A stretch of DNA of 64,000 bases, from contig NC_056546.1 in NCBI RefSeq assembly GCF_910596095.1, positions 9,692,925 through 9,756,924 of the forward strand. The letters run 5' to 3'. The notes beneath the pieces are model-generated. The model did no database searches and was not told where the DNA came from. It saw only the letters and a list, made by a program, of their open reading frames with translations. Below, piece by piece: positions 13,395 through 26,311 of this stretch (its first letter is position 1; each line of letters begins with the position of its first letter). This stretch comes from Thunnus maccoyii. Lineage: Eukaryota > Chordata > Actinopteri > Scombriformes > Scombridae. The position numbers were made by a program, and so were the translations under genes.

Positions 13395-15290
13395 CATGTC
13401 TCCTCTTTGCCAAGCAGCTGTGCCCATTGATCCCAGCTGAGCTCTCAAAATCAATAAGTCAATTATAGTCCCATTAAAAAGACATGAGAGCGATGTCGAC
13501 CATGATGAGACCAGAGCCCACCTTTAACCCACCTAATCATCTGTCGGTTGTTCTGTCCAGTCAGCCCTGGCCGAGCCTCCCTCTCTGTCCATTCTTCAAG
13601 CTCTGAGCACTTAAGCTGTGCAACACATGCACGACAGCACAGCAGGCTTTGTCTGAGCCAAGCTATGCTTTCGTCAGCTCTGGTACTGTAAGTATTCAGA
13701 TATATGCATAGCACTGAGTGGTTTAAAAACAGCCTTTGTTGCTGGTTCAGCAATAAGAATGAAGAAAAATTAGTGTCAGAAGTGTATTATATTTGTTTCT
13801 TTTGTTCCTTTTACAGTCCTCACTGTTCAGTGTAGAGCGGATCCAAACTGCATCGTCTATTTTATCTGTTTGCTGCATGCTGAAGAGGAAAAACTGAGAC
13901 AATGTTGCCCTCCTGTATTTGAAAATAAACTGACATTACTGGCGTGATCATTTTTAATTATAACATTATTTTACTGACTGATTTTTCTTTTCCTGTTTAA
14001 TTGTTAGTATTTGGCTATATGTTTCATACTTCCTTAATAATAATAAATTCATTTATTTTTGTTGCTGTCTTCAGTAGTAGACTTGAAATATAGAATCTTC
14101 TTTATCACTTGTTTTTCTTTAAGGTGCTGATTATGAATTATTTCTCATTTGGACTTTGACAGATATCTTGTATTCTACTGAGCTTGAGATAGCCTGATTG
14201 TCTCAATTAATGTATGGATTTGATCAATTATTGTCTCAGGTCATTTGTATTTTCACTAATTTTTCTGTTGCTTGTTGCAGCCTGTGACTTGGGTATGAAT
14301 AAGTTTTGAGTTTTCAAAAGCCTATGACAGAAATGTTGCTTTCTCAATACACGTAATGCTAACAGCATACAGGAGTTTACTACCTTCTTATGCATGACTT
14401 CATTCCCCTGTGAAGCTGTCTACTAGCTGTGCATTAGACGATACTGAGTCCTGCCTCACCGCTATGAAGCTGTTGGTTGTTGCACTTGGTTAAATCTACA
14501 CTCATGATGAGGTTTCCACAAAGTGCAAAGTTTCCATTGATTGTATTGTGTTAGACTTTGCCACCATATTCACTGCACCACACAAAAACACACATTCTTA
14601 TTAGAAAGCCTCTGTGAATATTTCATTATTAATCTGCTTTTATCTCTCCACGTTTGCCATTTTATGTCTCAGTATTTTTTTTGTCCCTGTTTTTATGACT
14701 TGCTTTTATTTATTTATTTATCTATTTTTCTCTTCCTTGGAAAGCAAGAAAACTCAGCCCACCGTATTCCCTCCATCACATCTACATACACTTAAAAACA
14801 CACACATAAACTCCTATAAACATACAACCCTCTGAGTCCATAATCCAAATTTCTGTCTCAGCCCATTTCATACCTCTTCCTTTATAATTTCTATAAAACT
14901 ACCAATAATATAATCATGATATCAGTCTTACAATATGCTGCTGCTGTTATAGCGATAAATGATATATGTGCTTTTTGTTGACTACAGTACTATTGCTCCC
15001 ACAGTGTTCTCGTCTTACTAAAAAGTAGATGTTTTTGCAGACCCCTGCATTTTTCGCCACACTTCCGACCATTCGATGGCACTTCCTGCCACTGCTCTCC
15101 TCTGCATATCCATAATAGCAGGTGTATCCTATTGCCGCTGGTCACGTCACTACTGACTACGCTTCGCTGCTTGTGTTGTGTGTATATGTGAATCCATGTG
15201 TTTGTGGTGGAATCAGCAGGATGTTAAATTACACTGGCTCAGCTGGTGTATACAGACCAGGAGGATAGTTTACTGAGTGTCCATATATAC

Positions 15291-15320
15291 ATACACACAC
15301 ACACACACACACACATACAC
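15291..15320. repeat. (AC)n microsatellite
   Basis: AC run with AT interruptions at both ends. Confidence 0.9.
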
Positions 15321-15454
15321 TCAAGCGCACACATCCTTTCACAGCCAAAAGGGTTTCATTAAAGCTCTGCCAGTAGAGCTGCTTGGGCTTGATCCCTTGA
15401 CAAGCCACAGGCCCTCCGCTAAATTACCACAATGGCAGCGAACAAAGAAAGACA

Positions 15455-15456
15455 GG

Positions 15457-15483
<27 letters not shown>
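15455..15483. repeat. (GA)n microsatellite
   Basis: About 14 GA units, 135 bases after the AC run at 15291. Confidence 0.9.
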
Positions 15484-15488
<5 letters not shown>

Positions 15489-15999
15489 CACATGAATCGA
15501 TGCACAATAAGGGCTCAGTTCTCTGTCTCCCCTCGTTTAATTTGACTGGACTTTTGAGGGCTGACTGAGGACGTTATCAGCAGCTTTAAAAGACAGGATA
15601 TCAGCCAACCAGTGATCAAAGCGATACGTCTTGTATTTGAATTTTAAGGGACTGTTGTGATTGTAGAAGCTGATGAGAAAGAGTTTTTTTTGTATTCACA
15701 AATACACATAAAAACAAGCATGCACTGCCACTGTACACTGCGCTTAGGTGATTAAATTTAATTTAGGACCAGAACTCAATGCCTTTATTCCTGCGTCGAT
15801 GTTGTTTTTATTTTATAGCCAAATAAAGTTATCGCTGGGGACAGAGAGGTGAACGACTCTCCAGAAGGGGCTTCGGCACAAAATCTGCAGTGCAGCTAAA
15901 ATAAAGCTGAGCAACAACTCTTCACCGTGACCTTTTACAAAGATTTGTAGCCCCCACAACTTTTCACAATGCAGAACTTTGTGAAGTCCAGCAGGTTTT

Positions 16000-16001
<2 letters not shown>

Positions 16002-16031
<30 letters not shown>
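16002..16031. repeat. (GT)n microsatellite
   Basis: About 15 GT units. Confidence 0.9.
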
Positions 16032-16213
16032 CTTCGGGGTGCTTGTGTAATTACAAATCAGCAATAAGTGTTAATAAATTCAAACCTCCCTGCAGCTCTC
16101 TGACAGTGTGTGACTTGACAGGAACAGCATGTGTGTGTGTTTATTGGTGCTGGTGTGAGTGGCTTATATGTCTGGATGACTGTGTAGTGCTGTCAGCCTG
16201 TCAACTTTCCGTA

Positions 16214-16273
<60 letters not shown>

Positions 16274-16285
16274 TGTGAGTGTGTA
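16214..16285. repeat. (GT)n microsatellite
   Basis: About 28 perfect GT units followed by GAGTGTGA variants. It creates CVCVCV-type spurious frames. Confidence 0.95.
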
Positions 16286-16419
16286 TGTTTGGCTCTGAAG
16301 GATGGAGAAGTTCCAAATGCCTCTTCAATTGTTTATTTTATGGCAGCGCATTAAAAAAAAACATTGACATCAAGTTATCACTGTTCTTCTGATGATGACT
16401 TGCTGTTGAAAATTCTGTT

Positions 16420-17690
16420 TTTAGTCACACTAGCGATATGGCTCCAGGGACGGCGATGTCAGTCGGTCAGTCCACCACTTTGGCTCAGATTGAAATATCT
16501 CAACAACTATTGGATCAATTTCAATGAAAATATGTACAGATTTACATGGTCCCCAGAAGATGAAGTCTACTGACTTTGGTGATCCCCTGATTTTTCCCCT
16601 AGTGTTATCATAAGGATAACTTTTAGGGTTTTTGTGAAATGTCTCCATAATTACTGGATGTGGTGATCAGAGGCTGAATCCTAATGACTTTGGTGATAAC
16701 TTTATTTTTCCTCTAGAGGTGGGTATTTGTGGTTCTTCTGTGAGTATCTCAACAACTATTGGATGGAGTGTCATGGAATGTGGAACAAACATTAATTTGA
16801 ATTATCATAATTTTGGTTATCTCCTAAAGTCCCCTTCCACTCAAAAACATGTTTTGCTTTTTGTTCCTTCAATTGGATGTTTGAGCTTCACAGTGCAGAA
16901 TGATTTATGTGCAGATTGGATTTTTCAATGAAGGTGAAATATAATGTAAAAAAATCAAAATGTAATATTAAGAATTTTTAACCAGCTAGTACTTATATAT
17001 ATGTCTTAAAGGACCAGTGTGTAGGATTTAGTGGCATCTAGCGCTGAAGTTGCAGATTGCAACCAACTGAATACCCCTCAACCCCTCCTCTTCCAAGTAT
17101 GTAGGAGAATCTACAGTGGCCACAAAACTCACAAAAAACACGAAAGGCCCTCTCTAGAGTCAGTGTTTGGTTTTTCCATTCTGGGCTACTGTAGAAACAC
17201 GGCGGTGCAACATGGCAGCGTCCGTGGAAGAGGACCCGCTCCCTATGTAGATATAAAGGGCTCATTCTAAGATAACAGAAACACATCAATTCTTATTTTC
17301 ATGGGATTATACACTCATCAAAATATAATCAAAATAATATCGTTATTATATTTCATTTCTGCCAAGTCTGTTCTGCTAGATGCCACTAAATTCTACGCAC
17401 TGCACCTTTAAAATTTGTCGTGAGGGAATATTTAACTTTTCATCTAGCGCCGCCATCAGGTCAAAATTTAAATTTGTTCAACTACCTGCAAAACTAACAA
17501 CATTCCCATCAGCCTCTGCTTTACTTTGTTTTCAGTGCTAATTAGCAAACGTTAGCATGCTAACAAACTAAACTAAAATGCGAGACTTTACACCTGCTAA
17601 ATCATGTTAGCCATCATGTTAGCATAATTACATTTGCATTTAACTCAAAGCATATCTGTAGCGAAGCCTCAAAGCTGCTAGCATGGTAGA
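16420..17690. repeat. Teleost dispersed repeat, split by a MITE
   Basis: The left part carries repeated motifs of the type CTCAACAACTATTGGAT and CTAATGACTTTGGTGATC. The right part carries TTTTCATCTAGCGCC and GCAAACGTTAGCATGCTAAC. The same modules occur in a diverged copy at 12465-12780, including ACCTGCAAAACTAA. Partly internally tandem (two TATTGGAT units). Class of element not identified. Confidence 0.7.
17010..17407 (+). mobile_element. TTAA-flanked MITE (piggyBac-like), 398 bp
   Basis: TTAA target duplications lie at 17006-17009 and 17408-17411. The terminal inverted repeats of about 33 bases are AGGACCAGTGTGTAGGATTT on the left and AGGTGCAGTGCGTAGAATTT read from the right, both continuing AGTGGCATCTAGC. 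It is inserted into an older dispersed repeat whose halves lie on each side. Confidence 0.85.
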
Positions 17691-20600
17691 AGACTCGTAG
17701 TCTTGTTAATATGTTACAATGAAATAAACAACTGAAGAGCCATTTGTTACTTGTCTCTTTACTGTAGGACAGCCTGTACTGTTAGATGTCAATGCAATTG
17801 CTTTCAGTTTACGTTGCTTTTTACCTTGAGCAAAGTGTGTGACTGGAATTTATTTGTGTGTCCCTGACAGTCTGTCAGCCTGCCGTGTTTCTGGCCCTCT
17901 TTCCCTCATGCAAGCACCAAGGATGCTGATGCTCACAGTAATGAGCTGGCACGTCAGCTCTTGCAGAAGTTTAGTGGCAGAGTTAACACCAGGACAGCAA
18001 GCAAACTTTAAAATCACTGAATAGACTTTTCTGCACTGATGCCACAAAAACCTTACCTCCTACACATCATCCACAGTCTTGCTGAGCCTATCCAGATGTA
18101 GTCGTAAAAAAGTAAGAGCCCATTTTTCAAGGATATGCAAAATTTCTCTGCCCCCAGCAGTCACAAATAAAGTTATTCATTTTTTTTTTATTTGCTTTCC
18201 TCTTTTCTCAGAAGCTACCTGTACAAGAAATGAACCAGATGATTGGAAGTGGTGGAACAAACATTAGAAAGTCAAACTTTAGTAAGAGAAAGACTAATCA
18301 TGTTGAAATCTACTCAAATTAAAGACAGTGGCTCTTTTCTCTCACTACTATGACAGTTTATCATATTGTCACGATGAATGAGCAAATCTGTCCTGACTGT
18401 AACCATTGTAATACAAATATACTCTTCTGTCAATGATGTTTGTCCATTTTTTTAAATCAGAAAAGCTTTCTTGCAGTTATCTGTATGAGGAAAAACACAA
18501 CACAAATTTAAATAGAAAATCCACCAGACTGTGCAATGATAACATAATTTTATAAGTTATAAACATGATCACAGAGGACATTTTGACTTGTCAAAGCAGG
18601 AAAAAAAAAAAAGTTCCAGTAAGCCATGACATTGAACCAGCATGCAAAACACTGTGGCGCTGGCTCTGAAACACCTTCATTCATCAGTGTTATTTGTTAC
18701 ACCTGTTTAAAATGTAACAGTCAATATGTCGACTGCGATAAAGATCTAGTTTTGCCTTTCCAAAAGTAGAACACAAAACATAATCAAAGAATGTATTTAA
18801 GTGAAAGAATTGATGAGCATATTGAAAACGTACACAAAACAGCTTCTCAAAAACAATAACACGAGTACATCCGTCTCATCTTCAGCTTCAGATACTGACA
18901 CATTCAACACAGCCTCAAACTCTTCCCTCAAGTTTCTCTCCTTTCCACCTTCTGTCATTCCTCACCTGTTCACCAGTTTCCTCCAATCAGGAGTTTTCCC
19001 TCCTCTTTACCAGATATTATCGCCTGTCTATCAAGCTGCTCCTCATAAGCAGTCAGTCAGTTAGAGGGCAGCTCTGCAGGTCTTTGCAGCCAGTGGCCGT
19101 ACATTTGGTATCAGTGCTGTTTGTTTTTCTAAAAGCTCTGATACTAAGCTAGTGTTTGCTTATTGTTTAAATTGTGTTATCTGTTTAATTTGCTTTTTTA
19201 CAGTCCTAGGTCATCTTTATTCAATGTCCTAAATACATTTTGTGAAGCACTTTGTATATGAAACATTCTTTATAAATAAACTTGCAAATGGGATATAACC
19301 TTGTAATGATATGAAGAATAAAAGTCAAATTAAATAGGCTTACTAAGACCTGTCATAGCAAAAAAGCACAGGTGTAATTAATAACATTAATACTGGCTGC
19401 ATCCCATGCAGTTCTGTTAAACCCAGGCCTCTGGGATTGTGTATGATGCATCATTAAGGCTCCCTGGGACACTTATATAGAGCTGAGCCATGTTTATGTA
19501 GTTTGCTCCACCTGCACTTTTCCTGCTATTATGTCAAAATGATGAAAAAGGTCTATGATACTGACTTTTAAAAAACTTTTTCGAGACAAAATTGTGTAGC
19601 CACTGTTGCAATTCATCATTTTCTTCAAGATGACAGCACTTTGTTGTATCTCCCCAAGTTAATTCAAGTGAAATGCATGTAGCTGTTAATTGCACTGCGA
19701 CAGCAGCTTAATGAGAATTGATGTAGAGTGGCGTTGTCACAGGCATGAAATAGATGAGCTCTCACACTTTTCCTCGTGTAGCTGACAGATACAATTATAC
19801 TTGTGTTGTCTTAAACACTGAACTATCAGATATATGAATGTGACTGAAGAGTTTGTACTCAAAGCACACTGAAAATAAAGGGCAAACACACACATCCACA
19901 ACCTCATGAAGGTGCTGGATTTACAGCTGTGATAAATGTACACCACTGGTTTGACAACAATGCCATCTGTCACACAGACAGCAGCTATAAAAGTGTAAAA
20001 TTATACTGATTTATTATTACTGTAGTGAAATTTAATCTGGCTCACCCTTGTCTCAAAAGTGTCAAGTTAATGCGTATCGATACACACATTTATAAAATGT
20101 GAAGGGGGTACAAATGTAAATATATTACGCTCTGTAAAAAGTGATTAATCAAGTAATTTAACCAAAGTAATCATGAAAAGTGAATTTCTGAAGAGCACTG
20201 ACCAATGAAGAGTCTCCTCTCCTCTCCTCTCCTCTCTTTCTTATCTGATGTAATAAAGGTCCATCCATAATTAATGGTTTGATAAATCCGACCGTGCGTT
20301 CTCTCCCAAGATCTTGTAATTTTCTGAGAGGTGTCATTTGTTTTACTTGGTTAAACCCTTGTTAGTGCAGGATGATGGATAGTGCATCCATCCGCAGTAC
20401 AGAATTAGTGGTTTCAGGAAGAGTTTGTGTGTGTGTGTGTATTTGTGTGTCCAACAAACTCAGGACGGAGCTGCTGGTTCTGTCCAGGTGGCTGATGGCT
20501 TGTGGCATGAGGCATTAAAACACCATCTCTTCTTACCCACAGGCATATTTACAGGCATATTTAATCTGTTACACACACACACAGGCTGTGACTTCCATTG

Positions 20601-22254
20601 TTAATTCTAGAGCATCTTTGTTCTTGGATTAAGAGATGACGCAAGGCTCTAAAAGTGAGATGGAGTCTTAAGGAAACCCCAGGAAAAATGGGCACGAGCT
20701 TCTCTGTTACGTCACATCAGCTAACATTTGCTAATGAAAGTAGGCTCCTGTAGCTTGTACAGAACTGCAGCCACTGCAGTGCATACAGTAAGATGCCATT
20801 CATCTTTACTGCTTAGCTGCAGCAATGCCTTAAGACGAGGGTATGTACGGACAGAACTAGTTTGTCTGACGTGTCTTCCAACTACATCTGAAGACAAGTG
20901 TTTATAACTGTTCTGAACAGCCACACTCAAAGCTGGTGTGAAAAACTGCTCATCTTAGAGAGGCAAAACGCGATTATCGCTATTTAAAACATGCAACCAT
21001 GATGACAATGTTTCCCTAAACTTAGCCAAGTACCTATGTAAACTTAACCATATTGTAATCATACAGTATATCAATTGCAATGCTGTTTTAGGGTCTTGAA
21101 CAATCGACCAATACCAACAATCACAGCAGTTTCTGTACTTTTCAGTTTTGATTTCTTATTTATATTCCTTGGTTTGATATTTTGCAATTGTTGAAGTAAG
21201 CAAATTATAACATTGTACAAATTGTATATTTTGTAGCTTACCAAATTGTTTATCAATTTGAATTAAAAGAGATGCAGAAAATAAATGTACACTGACATAA
21301 AAGAACATTACAAAAGCTCTGTAATTCCAGTGTGTGTGCAGGTAATTATAGTTCTATTTGGTCCAAGGATTTCACATTATTCCTTTGCAAAGCTTATCAA
21401 TAGCTTGCCTCTGGCTACGGCACAGATAAATCATCCTGTTCTGCATCATGCTGCTAAAATGTTTCTTTGACAGAGAGCCAAGACAGCACAAACCTCAGCT
21501 TTACAGGCATAAGGCATCCACTACATGGTGCATTTTGATTATTTCAGGTTCTTCTCCCTTTTATTCCAGCAGGGCTTATGTGATAATGTGAAACATTCCT
21601 CCAAAATGCAGGATTCGTTAGAGCCAGGTTTATGCCACACACTGCATACATGTCTGAGTACTGTCCTTAAGTGACACATTCAGCAACATTTATTAGAATC
21701 ACTTTATAGATTTAAAACATTTATAAATTACTGTCATTAACAACATGTTGTCTGGTAACACACGTCACGCTTCTGCCCCATATAGAGCAGTAATAGACAT
21801 GTACATCACTCCATGTCCTGTTTAAAATTCAATTAGCCACTCAGAGAGTGCATGCCTCTGCAAAAGCTGCAGCATCCTTCATCTTTGTTACAATATTTTA
21901 ATAATAATATTTTAATAATAGTAATAATAATGTTTACTGGCTGATGGCAAGCAACGCTACAGGCATATAAGGACTTTGTGTTACAATTAATAGTGGAAAT
22001 TACACAATTCAAATGGTTGTCAAAGTTTTCCATTATTATTCTTCAGCTTGTTAGCTGGGTTTGCCACTTGTTGTTTCTCATCGAGAATGGCGACAGATGC
22101 TGCGAGAGAGAGAAAGCAGAAGGACGTACTGTAGCAAACAACAGTTTGCATGCACTGAGTCAGACTGCTTTAACCCTGAACTTCAGCTAATCCAAATTCT
22201 AACCTTCAATATAAAAAAGCCTCTTCAAGAAGTAAGGTCTGGCTAGAATGACCT
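17691..22254. other. No gene seen
   Basis: AT-rich with a short (CTCTC)n run near 20213-20235 and an (AAT)n-like stretch near 21895-21930. No coding exon recognised. Confidence 0.5.
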
Positions 22255-22269
22255 GTCTTTGAAGAAATA

Positions 22270-22270
<1 letters not shown>

Positions 22271-22324
<54 letters not shown>
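22271..22324. repeat. (CA)n microsatellite
   Basis: About 27 uninterrupted CA units. Confidence 0.95.
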
Positions 22325-22326
<2 letters not shown>

Positions 22327-22660
22327 TGCACGCAGTGAATGCAGTGACTCTGTATCTGTCCCACTGTCTTTGACTAACATGCAGCAGTTTGGTTACCATG
22401 GATACAGTTTCAGGTGTTTGGGGCTCTACTCTCTGCTGGTGCTTTGCACCATGGTCTGATAGCTCCCTGTGTTTGTCTGTGTGTGTTTGCATGCATGCGT
22501 TATGTGCCCAGAAATGTGTGTATGTGCAATGATGTGGGAGTGTGTGTCTGTGTGTGCATATTTATGCTGTCTGTGAGCTGAATTACGAAAGATACTCTCT
22601 TCTCTCTGCCACACCACACCTCACTCACTCTGTAATGTTTTTTTTTCTCACATCCATCTC

Positions 22661-22736
22661 TTCTCTTCTCTTCTCTTCTCTTCTCTTCTCTTCTCTTCTC
22701 TTCTCTTCTCTTCTCTTCTCTTCTCTTCTCTTCTCC
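22661..22736 (+). repeat. (TTCTC)n pentanucleotide array
   Basis: About 15 near-perfect TTCTC units. The exact complement of this unit forms the (GAGAA)n array at 26177-26311. Confidence 0.95.
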
Positions 22737-24358
22737 TAGCCTCTCTTTGCCCTCCCTTTTTTGATCTCCCTCCATCCCCATCCCTAGGCCTATCTCTCCC
22801 CTCCTCTCTCTCTCCTCCCCACAGATAGACAGTATAGACTGTAGTAGGTCAGTCTTGGCCAGCCCATTTTGACCCAGCAGCCCACTTGTGAGGCAGTGCA
22901 GCCAGACTGAAAGACTAATGGGACGAGGAGACAGAGAGAGACAGAGACGGAGAGAAAGACTAAGAAAGAAAGACAACAAGAAAGAAGGAGTGATGATAAA
23001 GGGAACAGCTAGTTGTAAAGGTCCTGAGCCTATTCATAGTTGTCAAAGGTGATGTTATGTCAAAGACTAGGTGATGTTTCAGTACAATATGATTACAGTA
23101 ATGTTTACTATCTGCCATATGCACTGATTCAGTCTTAAAGTGGAGACCTCTAATAACCAATGAGAGCTGGCCAGTTTTCAGTGAAGTGAGACAGGGTGAG
23201 CATAGTCTGATTGTCCTCTTCCAACATTCTTTGATTTGATTCGTGCTCCTGCATTCAGTTAAAGGGAAAGTTCACATTTTGGGGAATTATATTATCATTA
23301 ACCAGTTACCTGAAGTGACACAAATTCATGGATATTTTTGTATGTTTCAGCCTGAAGTTTGTAAGACTTGCTAAACTGTAAGAAAAGCTTAGAATACATT
23401 AATAGCCTGGATATTAATGGATAGATCGAGCCCGATCTTGATATCCATATTTTAGAATTAAAAAATAATAATGACATACAGTATCTGCCAATAGTCATTC
23501 TTTTTTCCATAAAAAAATTAAACGAACATTTTCATAACAATCATTATTAATTTGTTTGTCAAAGAACAGCAAAGATTAAGACAATTGAAAAAGTGACTTG
23601 TCAGTGTTCTCTGGTGGACAAACTGTTTAGTGGCGACAATGTCTCTAATTCACATATTGTGTCATTTCTGTTTTGCAATATCTTGTTAGTTAATGCAGGA
23701 TGACCACCACTCCACCCGACTAAGTCCTTGTAAGGTGCTGGAAAAATCAGTCTAAACAAATATCTTGTTAATTAACAGCCAAACATGTGCCAATGTCAGT
23801 ATATCTGCAATAAACTAATATCAACATATCAATTTAACAGTCTTGCATTTTTTCTCACTTAAGTCTCCTCTTGTCTAAGTGTACCTACAGCTGAATGATA
23901 CACAAAGAGATAATATCCATCATTACAGTGCCTCTGCCCAGCATCAGAGATGCACTTCACAGGTCATAAAAGCACTAAAATAGCTGTGATGCTGCAGTGG
24001 TTGCATGCAATTTTATGTTGTAGGCATGATTATGGTGTACAACACTCACAGCGGAGTGTTAACTACTGAATGAAATATTCACTAGATCAACTCAATATCA
24101 GCACTTTCCTCTAGATGTAATCAAGTATACATGAGTATGCACGGTACTGTATGCGTGAAAGGACTCACAAACAGGGATACACACACGAAGATAGTTTTAA
24201 GATACTTCCTATCATATAGACGTCAGTGCAACAGATAAAAGTAGAGACACCAAATAATGGAGGATGATGGAAATATTCATTCTGATTCTTAGAAACGAGG
24301 TACCACCAACACCAACTGTCCTCCAGTCCTGTACTATATTCAAGACTCCCTCTCTGTA

Positions 24359-24359
24359 C

Positions 24360-24415
<56 letters not shown>
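24359..24415. repeat. (AT)n(AC)n compound microsatellite
   Basis: About 8 AT units followed by about 19 AC units. Confidence 0.95.
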
Positions 24416-24418
<3 letters not shown>

Positions 24419-24768
24419 TAAAAAGCCACTTGAGTGTGAAGCAGCCAAAGAGCAGTCAGAACACCTGACACTTCCATTGAGAAACATTATCACTTTCTCA
24501 TCTACAGCACGCAGGTCAAGAACGCAGTGTTATTCTCAGTTCAAGACCAATCAGGAAGGAAGACAGAAGGTAGGTTTGTTTTGCTGGCATCACATACATC
24601 ACAGAAAGTAATCCACAATAAGACACACACACACACTCACATATACACAGTAACAACTGTGAAACTGTCAGATTGAAAGTAACGAGAGCTCACCTTCATG
24701 ACGCATCCCTCTGTTGCCAGTCCATGAAACACATGTGCTTTTCTGAGTGTGTGCGGTGAAAGAAACAG

Positions 24769-24801
24769 AAAGAGAGAGAGAGAGAGAGAGTGTGTGTGTG
24801 T
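24769..24801. repeat. (GA)n(GT)n compound microsatellite
   Basis: GA run directly followed by GT run, in a purine-rich block with G runs at 24826-24842. Confidence 0.9.
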
Positions 24802-25014
24802 CTCTTCCCCTGGAGTCAGAGAGGAGGGGGGGGTGGGGGGTCCGTCCCTCTCCGCAGTGAAAATGAACAGTGTTGGTGTTTGTAAATGCACGTGTGTGTG
24901 TGTCAGAGAGGAAAAGTGATGCTCCTCCTCGCCTCTCCTGCTGTTATATCAATGAGTGGATGAAAACTCTAACACAAAAAGACACACCTAAATCACAACA
25001 GGATGCTGCCTGCC

Positions 25015-25015
<1 letters not shown>

Positions 25016-25077
<62 letters not shown>
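25016..25077. repeat. (TATC)n tetranucleotide array
   Basis: About 15 perfect CTAT/TATC units. Confidence 0.95.
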
Positions 25078-25078
<1 letters not shown>

Positions 25079-26176
25079 CTCACACTTTCTATCATCTGGC
25101 TCTCCTCTCTTCTTTATACGTTTCCTGTCCTCCCTCCTCTCCTCCCTGCTCCTCTCTGTCTCACTTTCCTCCTCTCGTCTCGTCTCACCATATCGTGTGT
25201 TCGTCCACCTCCTTCTAACTCTCCCGCTCCCTCCCTCCCCCTCTCTCTCTCTCTCTATCTCCCCACCCTCTCCCACTAATAGAAAGCTCACATTTCTCTC
25301 TTCTCCCATATAGACACAGAAAGAGGTGGGGTGGGGAGAGAGAATAAATAGATGGTCCGACTCTCCTCTTTTTTTTTCTTTTTAATTTTTTTTTTCACTG
25401 TCCGTCCATTCGCCCGTCCTGCTCATCTCCTCTCATCCTGCTGTGCATGATGCTGAGCTGCCCTGCCCTTGCTCTCACTAACAGTAGTAAATGTCTTTGT
25501 GGTTAAAAAAAATGCTCAATCACATTATACACAGCAACTCTTATTTATCAATGTTGCTCAGAAATATCAGAAATGATCTGAATGTAGAGGAAATGCTGAT
25601 TCTAATGTGGATGCACAGTGAAACACTTGTGAACAATAATACTATTATGAACTATTACACCCTAGTATATCACTAGTATATCAACCTATCTGTGTATCTA
25701 TGTTCACTTTATTTTCTTTGTTATTATGTTTTTTTCCCCCTCCTCTTTTCTGTTTGACCACATGTAATGCAGTCAGCAAGTGTGCAGTGACAGAGGACAC
25801 ATACGCACACTCGTGCAAACACACACAGAGTGACAACGGGCTTGTTTGCACAGCAGTTCCTGCCATCCTATTTTCTGATCCTATTTGCAACTGAGATTGA
25901 AAGGTGTAGGGTACAGACAGAGGTGCTACATGGTATTTAAGGGTGAATCTCAGTGTTGTGTGACGTCACACAAAACTCAAGAATGTCAATTTTTGAAAAA
26001 TGTATCTAACTTCAGTCTTTTTAGTATGCAGTTTGAATATTGTGAGCACACTGAAATGCTGTGCAGCTCTTGTTCAGATGCAGAGATGCATAGTAAATCT
26101 TTTTAAGTCTGTCCGCCCTGCAGCTGTGTACTGACACAGGATATCCAACAGAGGGTACTGTTACACTTCAGAGGAG

Positions 26177-26311
26177 GGGAGAAGAGAAGAGAAGAGAAGA
26201 GAAGAGAAGAGAAGAGAAGAGAAGAGAAGAGAAGAGAAGAGAAGAGAAGAGAAGAGAAGAGAAGAGAAGAGAAGAGAAGAGAAGAGAAGAGAAGAGAAGA
26301 GAAGAGAAGAG
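26177..26311 (+). repeat. (GAGAA)n pentanucleotide array
   Basis: About 27 units over 130 bases with almost no interruption, the longest simple array in the window; all-purine strand. Confidence 0.97.

Larger units (their letters stand above)
12781..16419. other. No gene seen; microsatellites
   Basis: Holds the CT, AC, GA and GT arrays listed separately. No exon recognised. Confidence 0.55.
22737..26176. other. No gene seen; strand-asymmetric pyrimidine-rich block
   Basis: Apart from the listed arrays, 22737-22820 and 25085-25480 are unusually rich in C/T on the plus strand, with CCTCC and CTCTC runs. 23270-23640 has repeat character; its AGTGTTCTCTGGTGGACAAA recurs inverted near 54870-54895. 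No exon recognised. Confidence 0.5.

Noticed and set aside
16007..16354. 115-codon plus-strand frame rich in CVCVCV
   Set aside because: It is the (GT)n microsatellite translated. The same holds for similar frames at 22199-22492, 24212-24493, 28453-28740, 39447-39779 and 57158-57470.
17038..17289. Frames of 79-83 codons on both strands (also at 44399-44678)
   Set aside because: They lie wholly inside the two TTAA MITE copies and match each other only because the MITE is repeated.
22500..22979. 159-codon minus-strand frame with REEKRREEKRREEK repeats
   Set aside because: It reads through the (TTCTC)n array; the flanks have no resemblance to a protein family.
24870..25313. 147-codon plus-strand frame with LSIYLSIYLSIY repeats
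   Set aside because: Product of the (TATC)n array and adjoining pyrimidine-rich sequence.
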